A stretch of DNA of 64,000 nucleotides from Callipepla californica brunnescens (Eukaryota > Chordata > Aves > Galliformes > Odontophoridae): NCBI GenBank assembly GCA_023055505.1, contig JALIRH010000001.1:91666530-91730529 (forward strand), in the 5' to 3' direction. The notes beneath the pieces were generated by a model. That model worked only from the letters and a program-made list of their open reading frames with translations, made no database searches and was not told the origin of the DNA. The translations under genes and the position numbers were made by a program. Positions 46,765 through 59,900 of this stretch are shown piece after piece (position 1 is the stretch's first letter; every line of letters begins with the position of its first letter).

Positions 46765-49700
46765 GATGTTTGAATGCATCATAAAAGGAGGGGGACATAA
46801 TTCAGAAAATATTTGCCCATCTCATTCCTAGCTATTTAGTATCTCTGTGGAAATCATGTCAATATCTTACACACAATGGTAATCTTCAAAAAATTTAACA
46901 TACATCTTCCTTACAGGCTAGCAGTCAGAGGTAACTTAAATGAATACTAATGGAAAAGGCAGCTCTCTGTAGATGTACCACAAAGCAAGACCAGTTCATG
47001 AAACAAATATGAAATAGGATTCTCTGCCAAGTACATACATCCTGATATGACATATTCTACTAATACTCTGCTATCATGCCTTGTCATAGATGGCATTTTT
47101 CCAAGGGTTTGTGGTCTCACAGTAGCATTGTATTAATTCCAGAAGTAAAAGAAAAGGAAAAAAAAAAAAAAAAAGGGAGAGCTAACAAATCGCTGGAAAA
47201 GAAATTAATGAAGATATTGAGCTGTTGTCTACCTGCGGGGGTTTTCAAACTTTAGATTAAAGTGAAAAATGGAAAAGGAATTAAAAAAGAAAGAAAGGAA
47301 GGAATCTAAAGCATAATTAACATTTTGGTATGCATTTTTTATACGAAAGAAAACAAAAGCCAACATCAACTTGTGCAACATAGGAACGTCAGTCACAAAT
47401 ACAGATGAAAGCAAACCTAACACAAGTGAATGTTGAGTGACAGCTGCATAAAGTATCCCGAAATTTTGCTTCCCAAATACCTCTCTATGGGGTATGTGTT
47501 GTAGAACAGTTCAAAGTGCAAGCTACAATATATCAGCAAATAAAATTTGAACAGAAGGAAAAAAGAACATTTTGAAACCAGGTCTCAAGGGCTTTCCCTG
47601 TTCCTGAAGAGTGCAGACCTTAAGTACGCATGTGTTAAATGTTGTACTCCTGAGAATTCACTTGTTACAAAAGAACTGCATTTCAATCAGTAATAGAAAT
47701 ATCAATGTATAATTTGTTAACTTTAGACAGCAGTTTAAACTGTGCTAAGAAGCAGAGGGATTTTAACTATTAGGTCATTATCATAACACTAAAGAAAGCA
47801 CAAACGTTATCAGTGATCAAAGGGAAGCACAACTCCAAGTACCACATTTTGCATATGAGCAGTTTAAAAATATGGCTCTCTGTATGTGCAGTTGAGGACT
47901 CAGGTGATGCATTCTGTTACCATTTCGACTAAGTACTTGAATGGCTCTCATGAAAACCCTTATTAATTTGCCTATTGTGTGGTGTATTAATATAAGCTTT
48001 AAAAAACACATCTGGGAGGTTTAGTTAGTATGAAAAATCAGAGACAAGAAAAAACTCTATGTTGTTATTTTTGTAACCTGTTTAAGACAGCTAAATAGGC
48101 AAATGATGGTGCTGTCAAACACAGAGCTTACAACAGTAGTAATGACAATAAAGGAAAAATAGATTGTCACTCATATTTAATGCTATTTGAAGTAGTGGCA
48201 CCTATTCACTTAAAGGATACAGACATCGCTTTCAACTAAAGCCCATGCAGAGTGTACACAGGTAGACAGAAGAAATTTAATAAATATCAAGGAAGGAAAT
48301 AGACAAAATTATATACAGATGTATATGGAGAAATATAGATATTTGATATACAGCTAGGGAGCGTCTGACAACAGGTAGTAACAAAACAGATTTAATTGTC
48401 CATTGGTCTGATGACACACTCAAAAATATGTACATTTACAGATTTGTGCTGTAAAACATTTTCATTTGGCATAGCAGAGTTGGGCCTGAATTTGACCAAA
48501 ACTAGGGCTTCAGCTACTGACATAATAGTTTTTAAAATGTCTAATTTGATATGAATTGTTTCACAAAATCATTTGGCTTTTATGCTTACTAGTAAGTAGT
48601 TAGAATGCTGAGCTTATTTTGACCATTAAGATTACTATCAATAACAAAAAGAATACATTGGATTCTCATTTTTGTATAAATTTTCCTAGTAATAATTAGA
48701 TGCTACTTCCATTAGTGACATTTTTCAGTCTTTTGTTAAGAAAGTAAATATTAATCCATATATACTAGCTAGTAGTCAAGGGATACAAAAATATAGTATG
48801 TGAACCCTTCCAAATAAGTTCAGGCACATCTTTTTCTGCACCTAGAAATAGGGAATTGTTTGTCCTAGTTGAAGTGTTTAAATTTCTGCTGTAGTCAGTA
48901 GAGTGGCACCTGTCTGGAGATCTCCTCAGGGAGATTTTGTCTGCTTCATGTAGGCAGATGTACAGTATGATAGGATTTTCTGAAATTAGGAAGCAATTAT
49001 TTGACTTCTAAATATGAATTCCAAGAAGTATCTATTATTTTTAAAAGTGATATCTCTGAGAGTATCTTCTGAAAGAAGAAATACATTGAAGTGATTAAGG
49101 TCCAGTAGCCTGTAATCACAGTACCAAAATATCATACTTATTCCATAACCTTAGCGTTTGTACTTGCAAACAAGATAAATGAAATGTGTCCCTAAATTAT
49201 TGGGGAAAAAAGAAAAGAAAAATAATTACTATTATTATTGCTACCATATGCAACTGACTTTGTTTATCATGATTGCCCATTAAATAAGAGTGATAGCTGC
49301 AGACTGCAGAACATAAGGGAATATGCACTGAACCCATTGTTTGCCTACCATGAAGATAAATGAATGAGAAAGAGCCCATAATTTAAAAAGCTCTTCAAAG
49401 TCCAAGTGAGAATTTTTACAGAAGGTGACTTTGTCAAACCATTTTCATCACTGACTGGTTCAACTAAGTTCATGTCAGTTCTTCTGATTGCGCTTCACTG
49501 CTGGGAGCATGGATCTGTGGAGTCCAGAGCACAGATCATAGCAGTCAGGGTCCAATGGAATCAAAGGTTCTATTGATTTTTGGTAAATCTACTACTTACA
49601 GAAAAAGAAGGAAAAATAAGAAAGATTACCTTGAGCCTCTCACAAAGGAGGAATGACATATGGGCCACTGTGGTACATACTAAACGGATCTGTTTTGTAA

Positions 49701-50149
49701 AGTTTGTTAACAATTGTAATTTAACTCTAGCAGAGTAACCCAGAAACTATAGCCTACTGACATCAGATGCTCATTTTTAAGCAACAAGTTTAAGCTACAA
49801 GTTTTTGTGTTTTTTTAACAGAACAGACCCTAAAAATCAAAGAGTATGTTTAAGCATCAAATATTTACATATTTTAAAGCAGATTACTTTCTAGGGATTT
49901 TACACATTCCTGTGTCTACACAGAAAGGAAACAGGAGAGACTAGTAGAGTCATATTCTTTTCTGCAGGAAAGGCAAAATAAGATCTGTTTGATCAAGTTT
50001 GATCTATTTTCTCATGTACACATTAAAGATGACCATGGAAGGATTTTTAATGTATCCGTTCTTTAGCTACTTGGCAATATTTAGTCATTTCTGCAATAAA
50101 TGTGCAGTCTGATTTTCTGAGAGCTCACTGGGCTCTCCCTCAATGAGAC
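46765..50149. other. unique AT-rich DNA, no gene seen
   Basis: Only a poly(A) run at 47158-47174 stands out. No recognised repeat or coding signal. Open frames do not exceed 64 codons. Confidence 0.6.
47158..47174. repeat. poly(A) run, 17 bp
   Basis: Uninterrupted A run, followed by ggg. Confidence 0.9.
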
Positions 50150-50382
50150 CTCCCTCCTTTTTCTCTGCATGGAGGAATTCAATTCCACACCTTTGCTTCA
50201 CATGCACTTCCATATCAGATGCCAAATTGTCAGTCTGCCCCTCTGCTGCTCTCTGTTGCACAGTAACAAAATGTGAAAGAATCTTGATGCAAAGGTTGGA
50301 TCCCTGCTGCCATACCACCACCATCTGCCTCTGTTGTAATTGGCCAAAATAAGAAAAGATGAGGCATTACTTTCTGAGTAGC
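50150..50382 (-). mobile_element. mariner-family DNA transposon fragment (5' end)
   Basis: Minus-strand copy of the element end also found at 6298-6517. The outer end reads TACTCAGAAAGTAATGCCTC (from about 50379 leftward), followed by a 5' untranslated part and the transposase start. In one frame the text reads QQRAAEGQTDN, then LASDMEVHVKQRCGIEFLHA at about 50172-50231. This resembles the amino terminus of the Mariner1_GG/Galluhop-type transposase, the part that precedes the paired DNA-binding helices. The reading leaves the transposase after about 25 residues, so the catalytic domain is absent. An overlapping 149-codon open frame (50230-50679) is partly this untranslated DNA read through, not a gene I can support. 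Confidence 0.75.
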
Positions 50383-52160
50383 CGTCATAATTTCCCTCTT
50401 GCCTTCCTGTTGGGATCCTTGAAAGTACAAAGGGAAATACTGTGAAATTGATGGGAAAAAGTGTAATTTGCTTTGATGACAAAGAGAAAGGAAAGTTTCA
50501 AAAAGCAATGAGGTTTTTTGTCTACATAGTAGAGATAGTTGCTTTATCTTTTCCAAATGGTCAAAGGCCTCAGGATAGATATCTAAATCCGTTATATTAT
50601 CTACTGTAAATGCCAAACTGGTTATCATCTTCAGACTAGTAACTAGTCTTTCTATAGTTTTGCATATATGTTTGTACATATTCTTTCTTTACTAATAGAG
50701 ATGAGTGCATAATCATAAAATCAGTTTTGTTCAAGTCTGAATTTTTTGAGTTCCTGTCTGTCTGAACTGTACCTAAGATCTCAGCCATTTCACAGAAATT
50801 GAAAACAAATTAAAGAAAAAGGTATTGTAAGTACTTTGGCCCAGATCAGGTTCCTTCAAAAGCAAAAGGCCTTATTTTCAAGTACACTTCAAATTTGTTT
50901 ATTGTTCAGTGATCCTGTGGTGCAACATACCCTTTGAAAACAAAGAAGGATATAGCAAACAAGAAGATATAGCATTCCTGCTAAATATTTCTCCTTTGAA
51001 AATGACACATTTCTAGTTTCTGTGTTTAAACTCCTCAAAAGCAGAGCGCAAGGGTGAAATCCTTCAAATACCTGCAGGTGTTTATAATGTAGATGTCAAC
51101 TTGTGAGTACTGTACCCAAACTCCTTTTATACTGCCTGTGGCTAAAGACCAACTATTTGTATCCTTAAGAGTTCACTCAGATTTGGCCAAATGAACAGCT
51201 CTTTGAGCTCCACAGATTAGAAATACACCTAAATTCTGATTACATAAATGAATCCTATCCCTGCTGCAAACAGACGTCATATGTTATGACTGATTACACT
51301 GCATTACAGTGCCTGTCACAACATTTATTGTGTGAAGTACTAGAAGCAAAGCCTCTGACTCTTTGCTGGGTTTTGCTGATATTTACCAAGTGCACATATC
51401 AGTCCCAAAGGCCTTGGTACCATGACAGAGTATGCAAGCAGAAGAAAATCAGGCTACACTTAACGTTGATACACAGAGCTCTGACTGTGATTGAGAAGGA
51501 GGGTCCGTATCCCACCATGGTGTCATGAGACAAAGAGGAGTGCTGCTTTGATATCTCACATCTTGAAGTATTTAAAGGCTGATGTGAAAAGTCATATAAA
51601 ACTGAATTGCTATTCATTTCCATTTCCTAATACAGACAGAAAATTGCTACATTTCATGCTCCATATGAAACACATCTAAATAACAAAGTCAGACTTATAA
51701 AAGTATAAAAGTATATATAGTTGCTCACAGAAATAGAATCTAACATATCATGCTGGCAGCCTTAGTGCTAAATTAGAGTTTAGAAACATTTACAGACTAG
51801 AGGAATTATTAGTTATGAAAAGCAAGACAAATATGATATATATAGGTTTTTTTTGTTTTTTTTTGTTTTGTTTTTCTGAATTACCTATTTAAGCTGTTGT
51901 AATGTGGTGTTACAGCTTGGATAGAGTGCAGAAATTAAGTATGTAGAAGAACAACTTCTACCTGAGAGGTGACACTACAATCTATTAAACTTCCCTTATT
52001 TAATCTTTCCTTTGTAAGCTTAATATGAGAATCATCCTTTTCATATCATAAAAGACACAAAGGTGAGGCTTTGTATTTGAATCTCTAATTTACCCTTGCT
52101 ATCCTCCTTTTTCAGACAGTAAAAGCTAGTGAAAAAAGCTTTTTCTGTAATTTCTTCAAC

Positions 52161-52163
<3 letters not shown>
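50383..52163. other. unique AT-rich DNA, no gene seen
   Basis: Contains the upstream part of a 149-codon minus-strand open frame (to 50679) with no motif I recognise, and a GTTTT-rich run at 51845-51876. Nothing else stands out. Confidence 0.55.
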
Positions 52164-52220
<57 letters not shown>

Positions 52221-52237
52221 CCCTTTATATATATATC
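52164..52237. repeat. (TA)n microsatellite, ~56 bp, with a second short TA block
   Basis: Alternating AT at about 52164-52219, interrupted by aaccctt, then TA again at 52226-52237. Confidence 0.97.
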
Positions 52238-52267
52238 CATTATATGAATAACGGTGGGAATCAGCAC

Positions 52268-52362
52268 ACAGAAAAGAATATGGAAAGAAAATGAAAGGAA
52301 AACATACAAAGGGAAAAGAGAGGAAAAAGAAACAGGGTGAAGAAAGAAAGAAAAAGAAAAAC
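52268..52362. repeat. purine-rich (GA/AAAG) tract
   Basis: About 95 bp almost entirely of A and G (gaaaagaatatggaaagaaa and similar) directly after the TA microsatellite. Low complexity. Confidence 0.85.
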
Positions 52363-52650
52363 CTTTAGAGGTATGAAGTCGTTTTCCTCCCTTAACTGTA
52401 TACATGAGAATTTTAAATAATGAATGCTGTTCATTAAAGCAAGGTTGCCCACATAGCAACAAGATTTTCTTTTTTATGTTTGCTTAAATATTACTTTAAG
52501 TGAGATTCATTATGTTCTTAAAGAAGCATACAGGGACCCAGATATCATTCTTAAAACAACACCGGATATAGATATAAATTAATTCTGTTGTACAGAATGA
52601 CTAAATTTTCCATAGATCTGAGAGCACAATTTCCCTTTGTACAGGAGTTA
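52363..52650. other. unique DNA, no gene seen
   Basis: Spacer of about 290 bp between the purine tract and a CR1 fragment. Confidence 0.5.
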
Positions 52651-52820
52651 TCATAGGATCATAGAATCAGTTTGGTTGAGAGAGACCTTAAAGATCATAG
52701 AGTTCCAACCACCTACCATGGGTAGGGTTGCCAGACTCTAGATCGGGCTGCCCAGATGCTCTGCATTTTGTTGTGTCGGGAGCCCAAAGGCTGAGCACAG
52801 TATTCCAGATGAGGTCGCTG
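52651..52820 (-). mobile_element. short CR1 LINE 3' end with internal deletion
   Basis: Starts with the CR1 3' tail (tcataggatcatagaatcag) and the 3' UTR to about 52755, then jumps to the ORF2 text at about 52773-52818 (agcccaaaggctgagcacag, tattccagatgagg). A few hundred bases of the usual CR1 3' region are missing between them. Confidence 0.85.
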
Positions 52821-53937
52821 TAGATATTTGGAACTTCAGCTAATTCCGAAGCACTGCAAACTTTTTACTGACATTCAATGGACAAAGATCCAGCAATCTT
52901 TGATTGTTGAAATTCTTTAAAACATTTGGTTTCCCACCAGCATTCTAAACTTATATATAGCCCTCCATGTGCTAATGAGGGCCAGTGTTCTCTCTATTTC
53001 TTCTGAACTCTTTCAATGTTAGTAAGTACAACATTAAATTTAAATTATATTATGTATCATGCTATTGTAGCAATGATTACCTAGGATTAGTCACAAGTTA
53101 AGGATCCCAGCATTACTCACTCTTCATTAGAGCAAATGTACTGACAGTTGTATTTGGGGCACACTGTATCAGCTAAAAGTAAACAATAATAATAATGTGC
53201 TTGTTACTAAAGCCCTTAATGAACCCATCACTGATTTTCTAGCCTTTCTATTATTTTGAATATATATTAATATTGCCCAATCAAGACAACAAGTCATAAT
53301 GAAGTTCACAGCAATGTTGAATACAGTGATTATGTGAATGGGTCATATTCTTCACAGCAAAGTACTTCATTTTCAGCAGGCAGCTTTTTATGTCTAGGCA
53401 GAAACACAATAAAGTTTTTCATAGGGCTGTGTACAAAATCTGCAGCCTTCCTACTAGGCTAACATAGCAAAACAAAGTCCAGATGTTCATACTCACATAC
53501 AGTATGAGTAGGCATGCTCTAGACTGGGAATATTCCTGCACTCCCTCTATTGTGCCTGCGCTGACAACTTTGTAGGGAAACTGAGTTTGGTAAGCATTTT
53601 ATGCAGTATCTACCAGGCTACCATTCCCCCCCATAAGGAAGGGATCTGTTCAATCACTTGCTTGTCAAAGAATGTACTCACATTAGTTGTTCAAACAGCA
53701 TATTTGCTGACTGCTCAGAGGTGGGGTTTGCTTTTGTAGTTGAGAACGGGGAAAAGTAAAAAGCAGAAGCAAAGATGACAAGTGCATTATGTAATGACAA
53801 ACAGCACTCTAAAGCTTTATAATACCATATTTTTAAGTCTATTAGCATTGAGCAGGTAGATCATTAGGTACTGAGAGTAACAGCCTCCATACTATTTGAT
53901 CTTACACGCTCTGGACCATTTAGCACCCTTCTATATG
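52821..53937. other. unique AT-rich DNA, no gene seen
   Basis: No recognised repeat or coding sequence. Confidence 0.55.
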
Positions 53938-53993
53938 GTTGGACTAGATGAGCTTGTAGGTTCTCTCCAACCTTGTGATTCTATGATTCTATT
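53938..53993 (+). mobile_element. minimal CR1 LINE 3' terminus
   Basis: Only the last ~56 bp of a + strand CR1: gttggactagatgagcttg, then ctctccaaccttgtgattc and the terminal octamer repeats (tgattctatgattctatt). An extreme 5' truncation. Confidence 0.85.
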
Positions 53994-56900
53994 TTCTTTT
54001 TACCTCTTGGCCTTTCTCTCACCCATGGCTGGTGTGATCCATTCCATTTCTGAAAGAAATGAATTTGTACTTCTTCTCTATTTCCCACTGCCTGCATTCT
54101 CTCCCTCTACAACTACGTTTGTAAGTAGAGCAGAGTACCACCTGGACTAAAACACTGGCAAACGAAACAGTTGCCCTCAAAACAGCACAAACCCTGATCT
54201 GCACCAGCTGATAATCTCATCTCACCTTCCTGACATTTTTGCCTGTTACAGACCCCAGCAGTCCACAAAAAACACATCAAATTATATTTGCAGTAATCAC
54301 AGAGAAAGCATTGGGTCCGGGATTAGTACAACCTTTACTAATTTCAAAGGACATATCTTCAGGACTACTAAATGTTCTACCATTATTATCCAGCTTGACT
54401 CACTCAGGAGCTACTTCTTTCTGGAAAATCTCATAGTATGAGATGCTTCATTATTTAGAATTTGAAATATTTGTAAACTTTCAAGTTTTTTTTTTATTTG
54501 TTTCTTTGTTTTGTTTTGTTTTAATTTTCTATGCGGAGAGAATTAGATCTTAAAATTAATCTTCTAGGTTCTGGATGCCAATGTTTACCGAGGAACACAT
54601 CTAATAAAGTTTCATATATGGAAAAGGAAAAGCCAAATTACAAAAAATGATACTTATTTGGTTGGAAGAGAAGAATACAATCCCCTTTTGGAAGCTGGAA
54701 GCAAGCAAGCCTTTTCCCAGTACTGTCTTTGTGCATCAGTTCATGGCATAAATGCTGAACAATATTTTTCATGATGTATTGCTAAAAGATGGAGGTCTCA
54801 GTACCAACTCCCAAATGTCAGTACACTCAACATAATGAAGTAACTGAAACTCTCTGGTTATATTTTTTTCCTGATATTGGAAAATTTAACTCATATTAAA
54901 TCTGCCTTCCCTTCTGGGTGATCCAGATTTGAACAGCTGACTTTAAAACCTATCATTTGAATTACAGTCTTTTGTAATTACAGGCTCAGAAGTCAGGTTG
55001 CAAACCCTTTTTCTTACTTCAAGTGTATAATAAGACATTGACAAAACCTTATGAAGTATTGTTTCATTAATTCTTACAGCAAAAGAAAATTTATTGAAGT
55101 CAGCATGTCCTTTCCAAAAACAGAAATATAACTTAACTTATATACTGCTGTTTAATTTTCCACATACAATTGTGTTTAATTAACAAATATTAATACATAA
55201 AACATCTTCACATGTTCTAATGTGGACTAAATGATCTGTCAGAACAAAATGTTCTATTGGGAATTTGAGCATGGTGCACAAAACTTCATCCCTGTAGACT
55301 TTCATTTACATGCAAAATATGTTTCTGTTTAGCTGGTGGAAAAATATAAAAATCTCAAAGTCTTGGTTTGAGAGACTTCATTCATTATAAACTTTTAATA
55401 CAGCATTAATCACTTTCTGTTTCTTTTACTCCTAATGTGCAAGTAATGGAAAAAAACATTTTAAGGATCCCCACAGAGGTAGTCCAACTTGGGCAAGTGT
55501 TGCTCAAATATGAATCCTGGGGAAAAAAAATGACAAATTTCTTGCTAGAGAAGTAATAGACCCGCCATCTGTGCTCATTTCTGTGCAAGCATGGTAATGT
55601 ATCATAACACTTTAATCTGCAGACTTGGTCCCCAAGTACTATTCATTTTCATCAACACTAAAAGAAAAACAAGCACCAATATATTTGTATTCTATAAACA
55701 TGTTTTAAAATGATGAATAACAAGTTACCCATTCTCTGAGTTCAATATATGAATATTCATATAAATGCCCTATTATTTTATATTGTATTTATGAATACAG
55801 CTTTGACTTTTACATTTCATTGTATCAATATCGCTGTTAAAAGAGAAGGTCATGCTCTTTTGGCTATCAATAATTTCTCAGTTCTTGCAACTAGAAAAGC
55901 TATTAGAAATCATAGATATATGAATTCTGTTAAGAATCAGCCAGAACTGTGGGCAATCTGTATCTCTATATTACTTCAATATTAATAATCTACATTGTAT
56001 TGTGATTACAACAAATAATGATACATCATATTTATTGTCGAGAACTGATCATGATTTTCCCCTTCTTTACAATAAATTCATGTAGTTATAACAGCATGGA
56101 ATAGATAAAATTGTGTAGGAAAACAATGCTAAAAATGGGTTTGAGCTATAAAGTTTTGGTATAGATCAAAACTTTCCCAGAATTCAACCCAGTACTGTCA
56201 GTACTTTCCTTCCCATGTGTTGCCTGGGGAAAATCCATAGCCGAACTACTAGACCTACCAGGAACAGCCACTCTAACTCTTTCAATACCCTTGCCTAAGT
56301 TTGAAGAGTCAATACCATGGACAGGTGGCAAGGATGTGCAGAAGGCTGGCATAATCTGAACATGCCATGTGGATAGCCCATTGTGCAGCATAGGCTGCAG
56401 AGATATCCTCAACTCTAGGATATCTCCAGGATGCTCTTTTAGCAGCTGAGTTTGAAGTAAGCACTAAAATGCCAGGGAAATGGCTTAAAACAGAATACTT
56501 GCTGTGGGATCTTTTGAAAGTTCTGGTCAGAGAAAATTATATAACTGTAAAAATAATTTATTTACTATAGTTGTCCTCTTGGCAAAAACCTTTAATTCAC
56601 CTCTTTTACCCAGCACAGACACGGTAACAAATTTATGCTTGTTGTAATATGTGCCTCCTTCACAAATTGTTTGCTTTCTGTTTTAGTGTGGAAATGTAGA
56701 CACTCATGTACTGTTATTGCTAAGGGACTTGTTTTGCTCAACTTCTAATTATAATCAAATTCTAATTAATTCACAGGTTAGGCTGCAAGCAAGCACTCAT
56801 ATTTACAGAGTTTCACTGTGTTTTAGAATGGTATGGAAATGCAGTGTGGCCACTTCGTTTTGTTTTGCTTTGGTTTTCTTTTTGTATTTTTAAAACTGCA

Positions 56901-59900
56901 GATATTTGTAAAAAAATAACTGCTTCCCTAATTGGTTGCTTTCTGATTACTGATTATTGTTGTTTTATGCCTGCTACTGCTGACATCTTCATCAGTGACT
57001 GACATTACAAGACTATAGGTAGATGATTTTTTTTTTTCAAAATTTAGTCTTTACGTTGTTTCAAAAATTCAAGACCTATAAGAACTCAAGAACTGTAAGA
57101 ATTCTTATTTTAAAAATTATCATGGAAATTTCTCTTCTTCTCAATGATACCAACTGTAAAGGTTGTCTATGTATTAGCTATCTGTGCTGCAAAATGAATT
57201 CCACAAAAAGCAAGACAGAACACCTTCAACAACAGCAGTATTTTGCTGAACAGTCTCTGTTGAATGTTACATACACCCAAAATCATTTAATGAAAATGAG
57301 GGAGTTCCTCACTCTCACAGTTACCACATTCTCCACAGAGGCAAAAGAAGAAGCGGTCTGAGTGGGCACCCCTATTAATCTGAATTGCTCCTTAACAAAT
57401 ATATATGTCCCAGTAATTGCATGCTCTGGTGAAGAGAAAAGAACTAATGGTGAGCTTTGAGACAGATATTTCATTTAAACTAGGTGCCTTGGGTGCGTCA
57501 CATGTTTAAAACTGAGAGAATAAATTCTTATTACATTAGAAAATAACTAAACTGCAGACATATGCAAGTACACTAAATCTAGATAACTAAGGACAACAGC
57601 ATCTCCATCTTCTTGTAGTATTCTTGAAACCTTCTTACAACCTTAATAATTCTACAGTAGCTTCAGTTAATGGGGCAATGAAATGAGAGATATTAATGAT
57701 CATAAACAAGCACGTAAATGTTTATAGCAGATAGCTGGCAAAACAAAAGGAACTATCTTGGAGAAACAATATAAACAACTTGGAAATGAAAAGCTGTCAA
57801 GCCTAATTAGCCTAAAACTGAGAAATCTGCTTCCTGTATACATCATTAAAATATGTCTGCTTGGAAACAGCAAAAGGATCATGTAACTGTGACATTACAT
57901 TGGACACCAAACCTTGGAGACAAAAGTCTGTTATTACATATTTTCTCCAATATGATGCTTCAGCACAGAAAACAAAGTATCTTCTAGAGACTAAAAATGG
58001 CTCCTAATAATTTTGGGAATTATACCTGAAAAAATGCTGGCATGGTCAATATTTACCTCACAGAAGCATGGGATTTATTCAGCTACAAATAATGCCAAGG
58101 GTGCACTCCCACATTCCATTCTTTGTTTTTGAATTATTTGTATTTTTCTGAAGTTATTTATAGAAAACAACCACAAAACGACAGTTAAGTTGTGATGAAG
58201 CAGATAATAAACTCAAATATCATTATTGACAGAAGAAAAAAAATGTCCTTTAGAAAATAAAGGTCAAATGAAAGAATCAACCTAAGTTGGTGTGCAATGC
58301 TGAGTGAAATGCAATTTCAGCAAATTCAGGTCATGAGCCATTTGATAGACCTTTTTCTCTTTATTCTCAAATAGTGAGCTTCCATTGGTGGTGAAACTGC
58401 TTTCACTGGCCCTCTCTGTTGTCAGATTACACTCAGAGTAAGCAAGAGACTGGTAGATTAGTAATAAACAAATACAGATGGATGATCAGTCTTTGTGACA
58501 TTGGATTAATTGTTTTATCCTAGTTTTCCTGAATGTGCATGGACAACAATTCTGAAAACTAGGATTTGGTGACATTTATCCAACCTATGATATTTTTCAT
58601 CTTAAATGTTTTATGATTCCTATGTGCTTCACATCCTTCTCACCCTCCTGAACAACCACTACGTGCACTGAGGAGCAGCTTCCTAAGACATGGCCAAACA
58701 TCACTTCATGATCAGAAATAGAGATTTTTTTCTCTCCTTGCTTCCACTTTTGATGTGTTTTTGATTGTTTGTTGTTCACTTGAATGTTTTTCTCCTTTTC
58801 CTTCAGTTAAATTATCCACAAACCATTTTTTTTTCTCATTCTATTTTTCCCCCTCTTTCTTTGAGGAAGGGGAAGAAAGAGAGCTTTGTGATGGAGTTTA
58901 AAAACCGTGTCTATTAGTGTGAGACCACCACATTCAAGTATGCTTTCTTCATGTATATCTGTGTGAGAATAAAACCAGCTCCCAGCTGCATTGCTATACA
59001 GTTTGGACTGGTTTTATCCTTCCAAAAATATCAAGCAAATTGCTAAAAATTAAAAACATGTTTTCACAATAATTAGAAGTTTGTTCATCTACTAACCCAT
59101 AACTTTTTTCTTATTTCACAGCTTTGTAATTTGCAGTGCCTTTTCTGAAGACGTTACATGATTGCAAAACAGCTTCATTATCACTTCTTAGAGTACAATG
59201 AATAGCTTGTGAAAAACAAGTACAGAACTACAGGTCAGAAGCTTAACAGTGTGCTGTATTCTATTAAATAATACAATCAAGCACTACATAGAGATATGAG
59301 TATAATACCTGTTATGTGCTTGTCTTACCTAACTTCTACATGAGTTTAAGTGCTTTTCAGAATGGCATACTGAAAAGCAAATGAGTAAGGGTCTCATTCT
59401 TTACTGGTCTTTAACTAGCCTTATAACAAAGATAAATATGACTGCATTAAGATTCCTAGTTTTTGGCACTTTCCATCCTCCATGATAGGCTTGATTATTG
59501 GATTTTAAAGCATTTCAGGACAAATCAGGCTTTAAGAAGAACAGGTTCTAAATGAAGTTGTATCCAAAGACATTGAGATATATATGAAGAGCTTCAGTTT
59601 CACAAATCACTTTTAGGAGAATAAGCTATTGTAGTGTTTGTAGAAGGTTAAAGGGCTGTGCATGAAGGCACAAGGAAGGTATTTGAGTTGACCTTTTAAA
59701 ATCAGTATCCTTTATCTTAAGTTTTGTTAAACTAAATTATATCAATACCACAAAAGCATATTTTAAATAATAAATGCCATTAATAAATAATAATACAAAC
59801 CACATCATAATACAAGGGACATAAGAAGGCATAAAATACATCTGAAAATGTTTCAGTGTTTTCCACATTTCAGCCCAGATGTTTTTGCAGTTATGTACAG

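Noticed and set aside
52163..52462. 99-codon minus-strand open frame
   Set aside because: Translation of the TA microsatellite and the adjoining purine tract.
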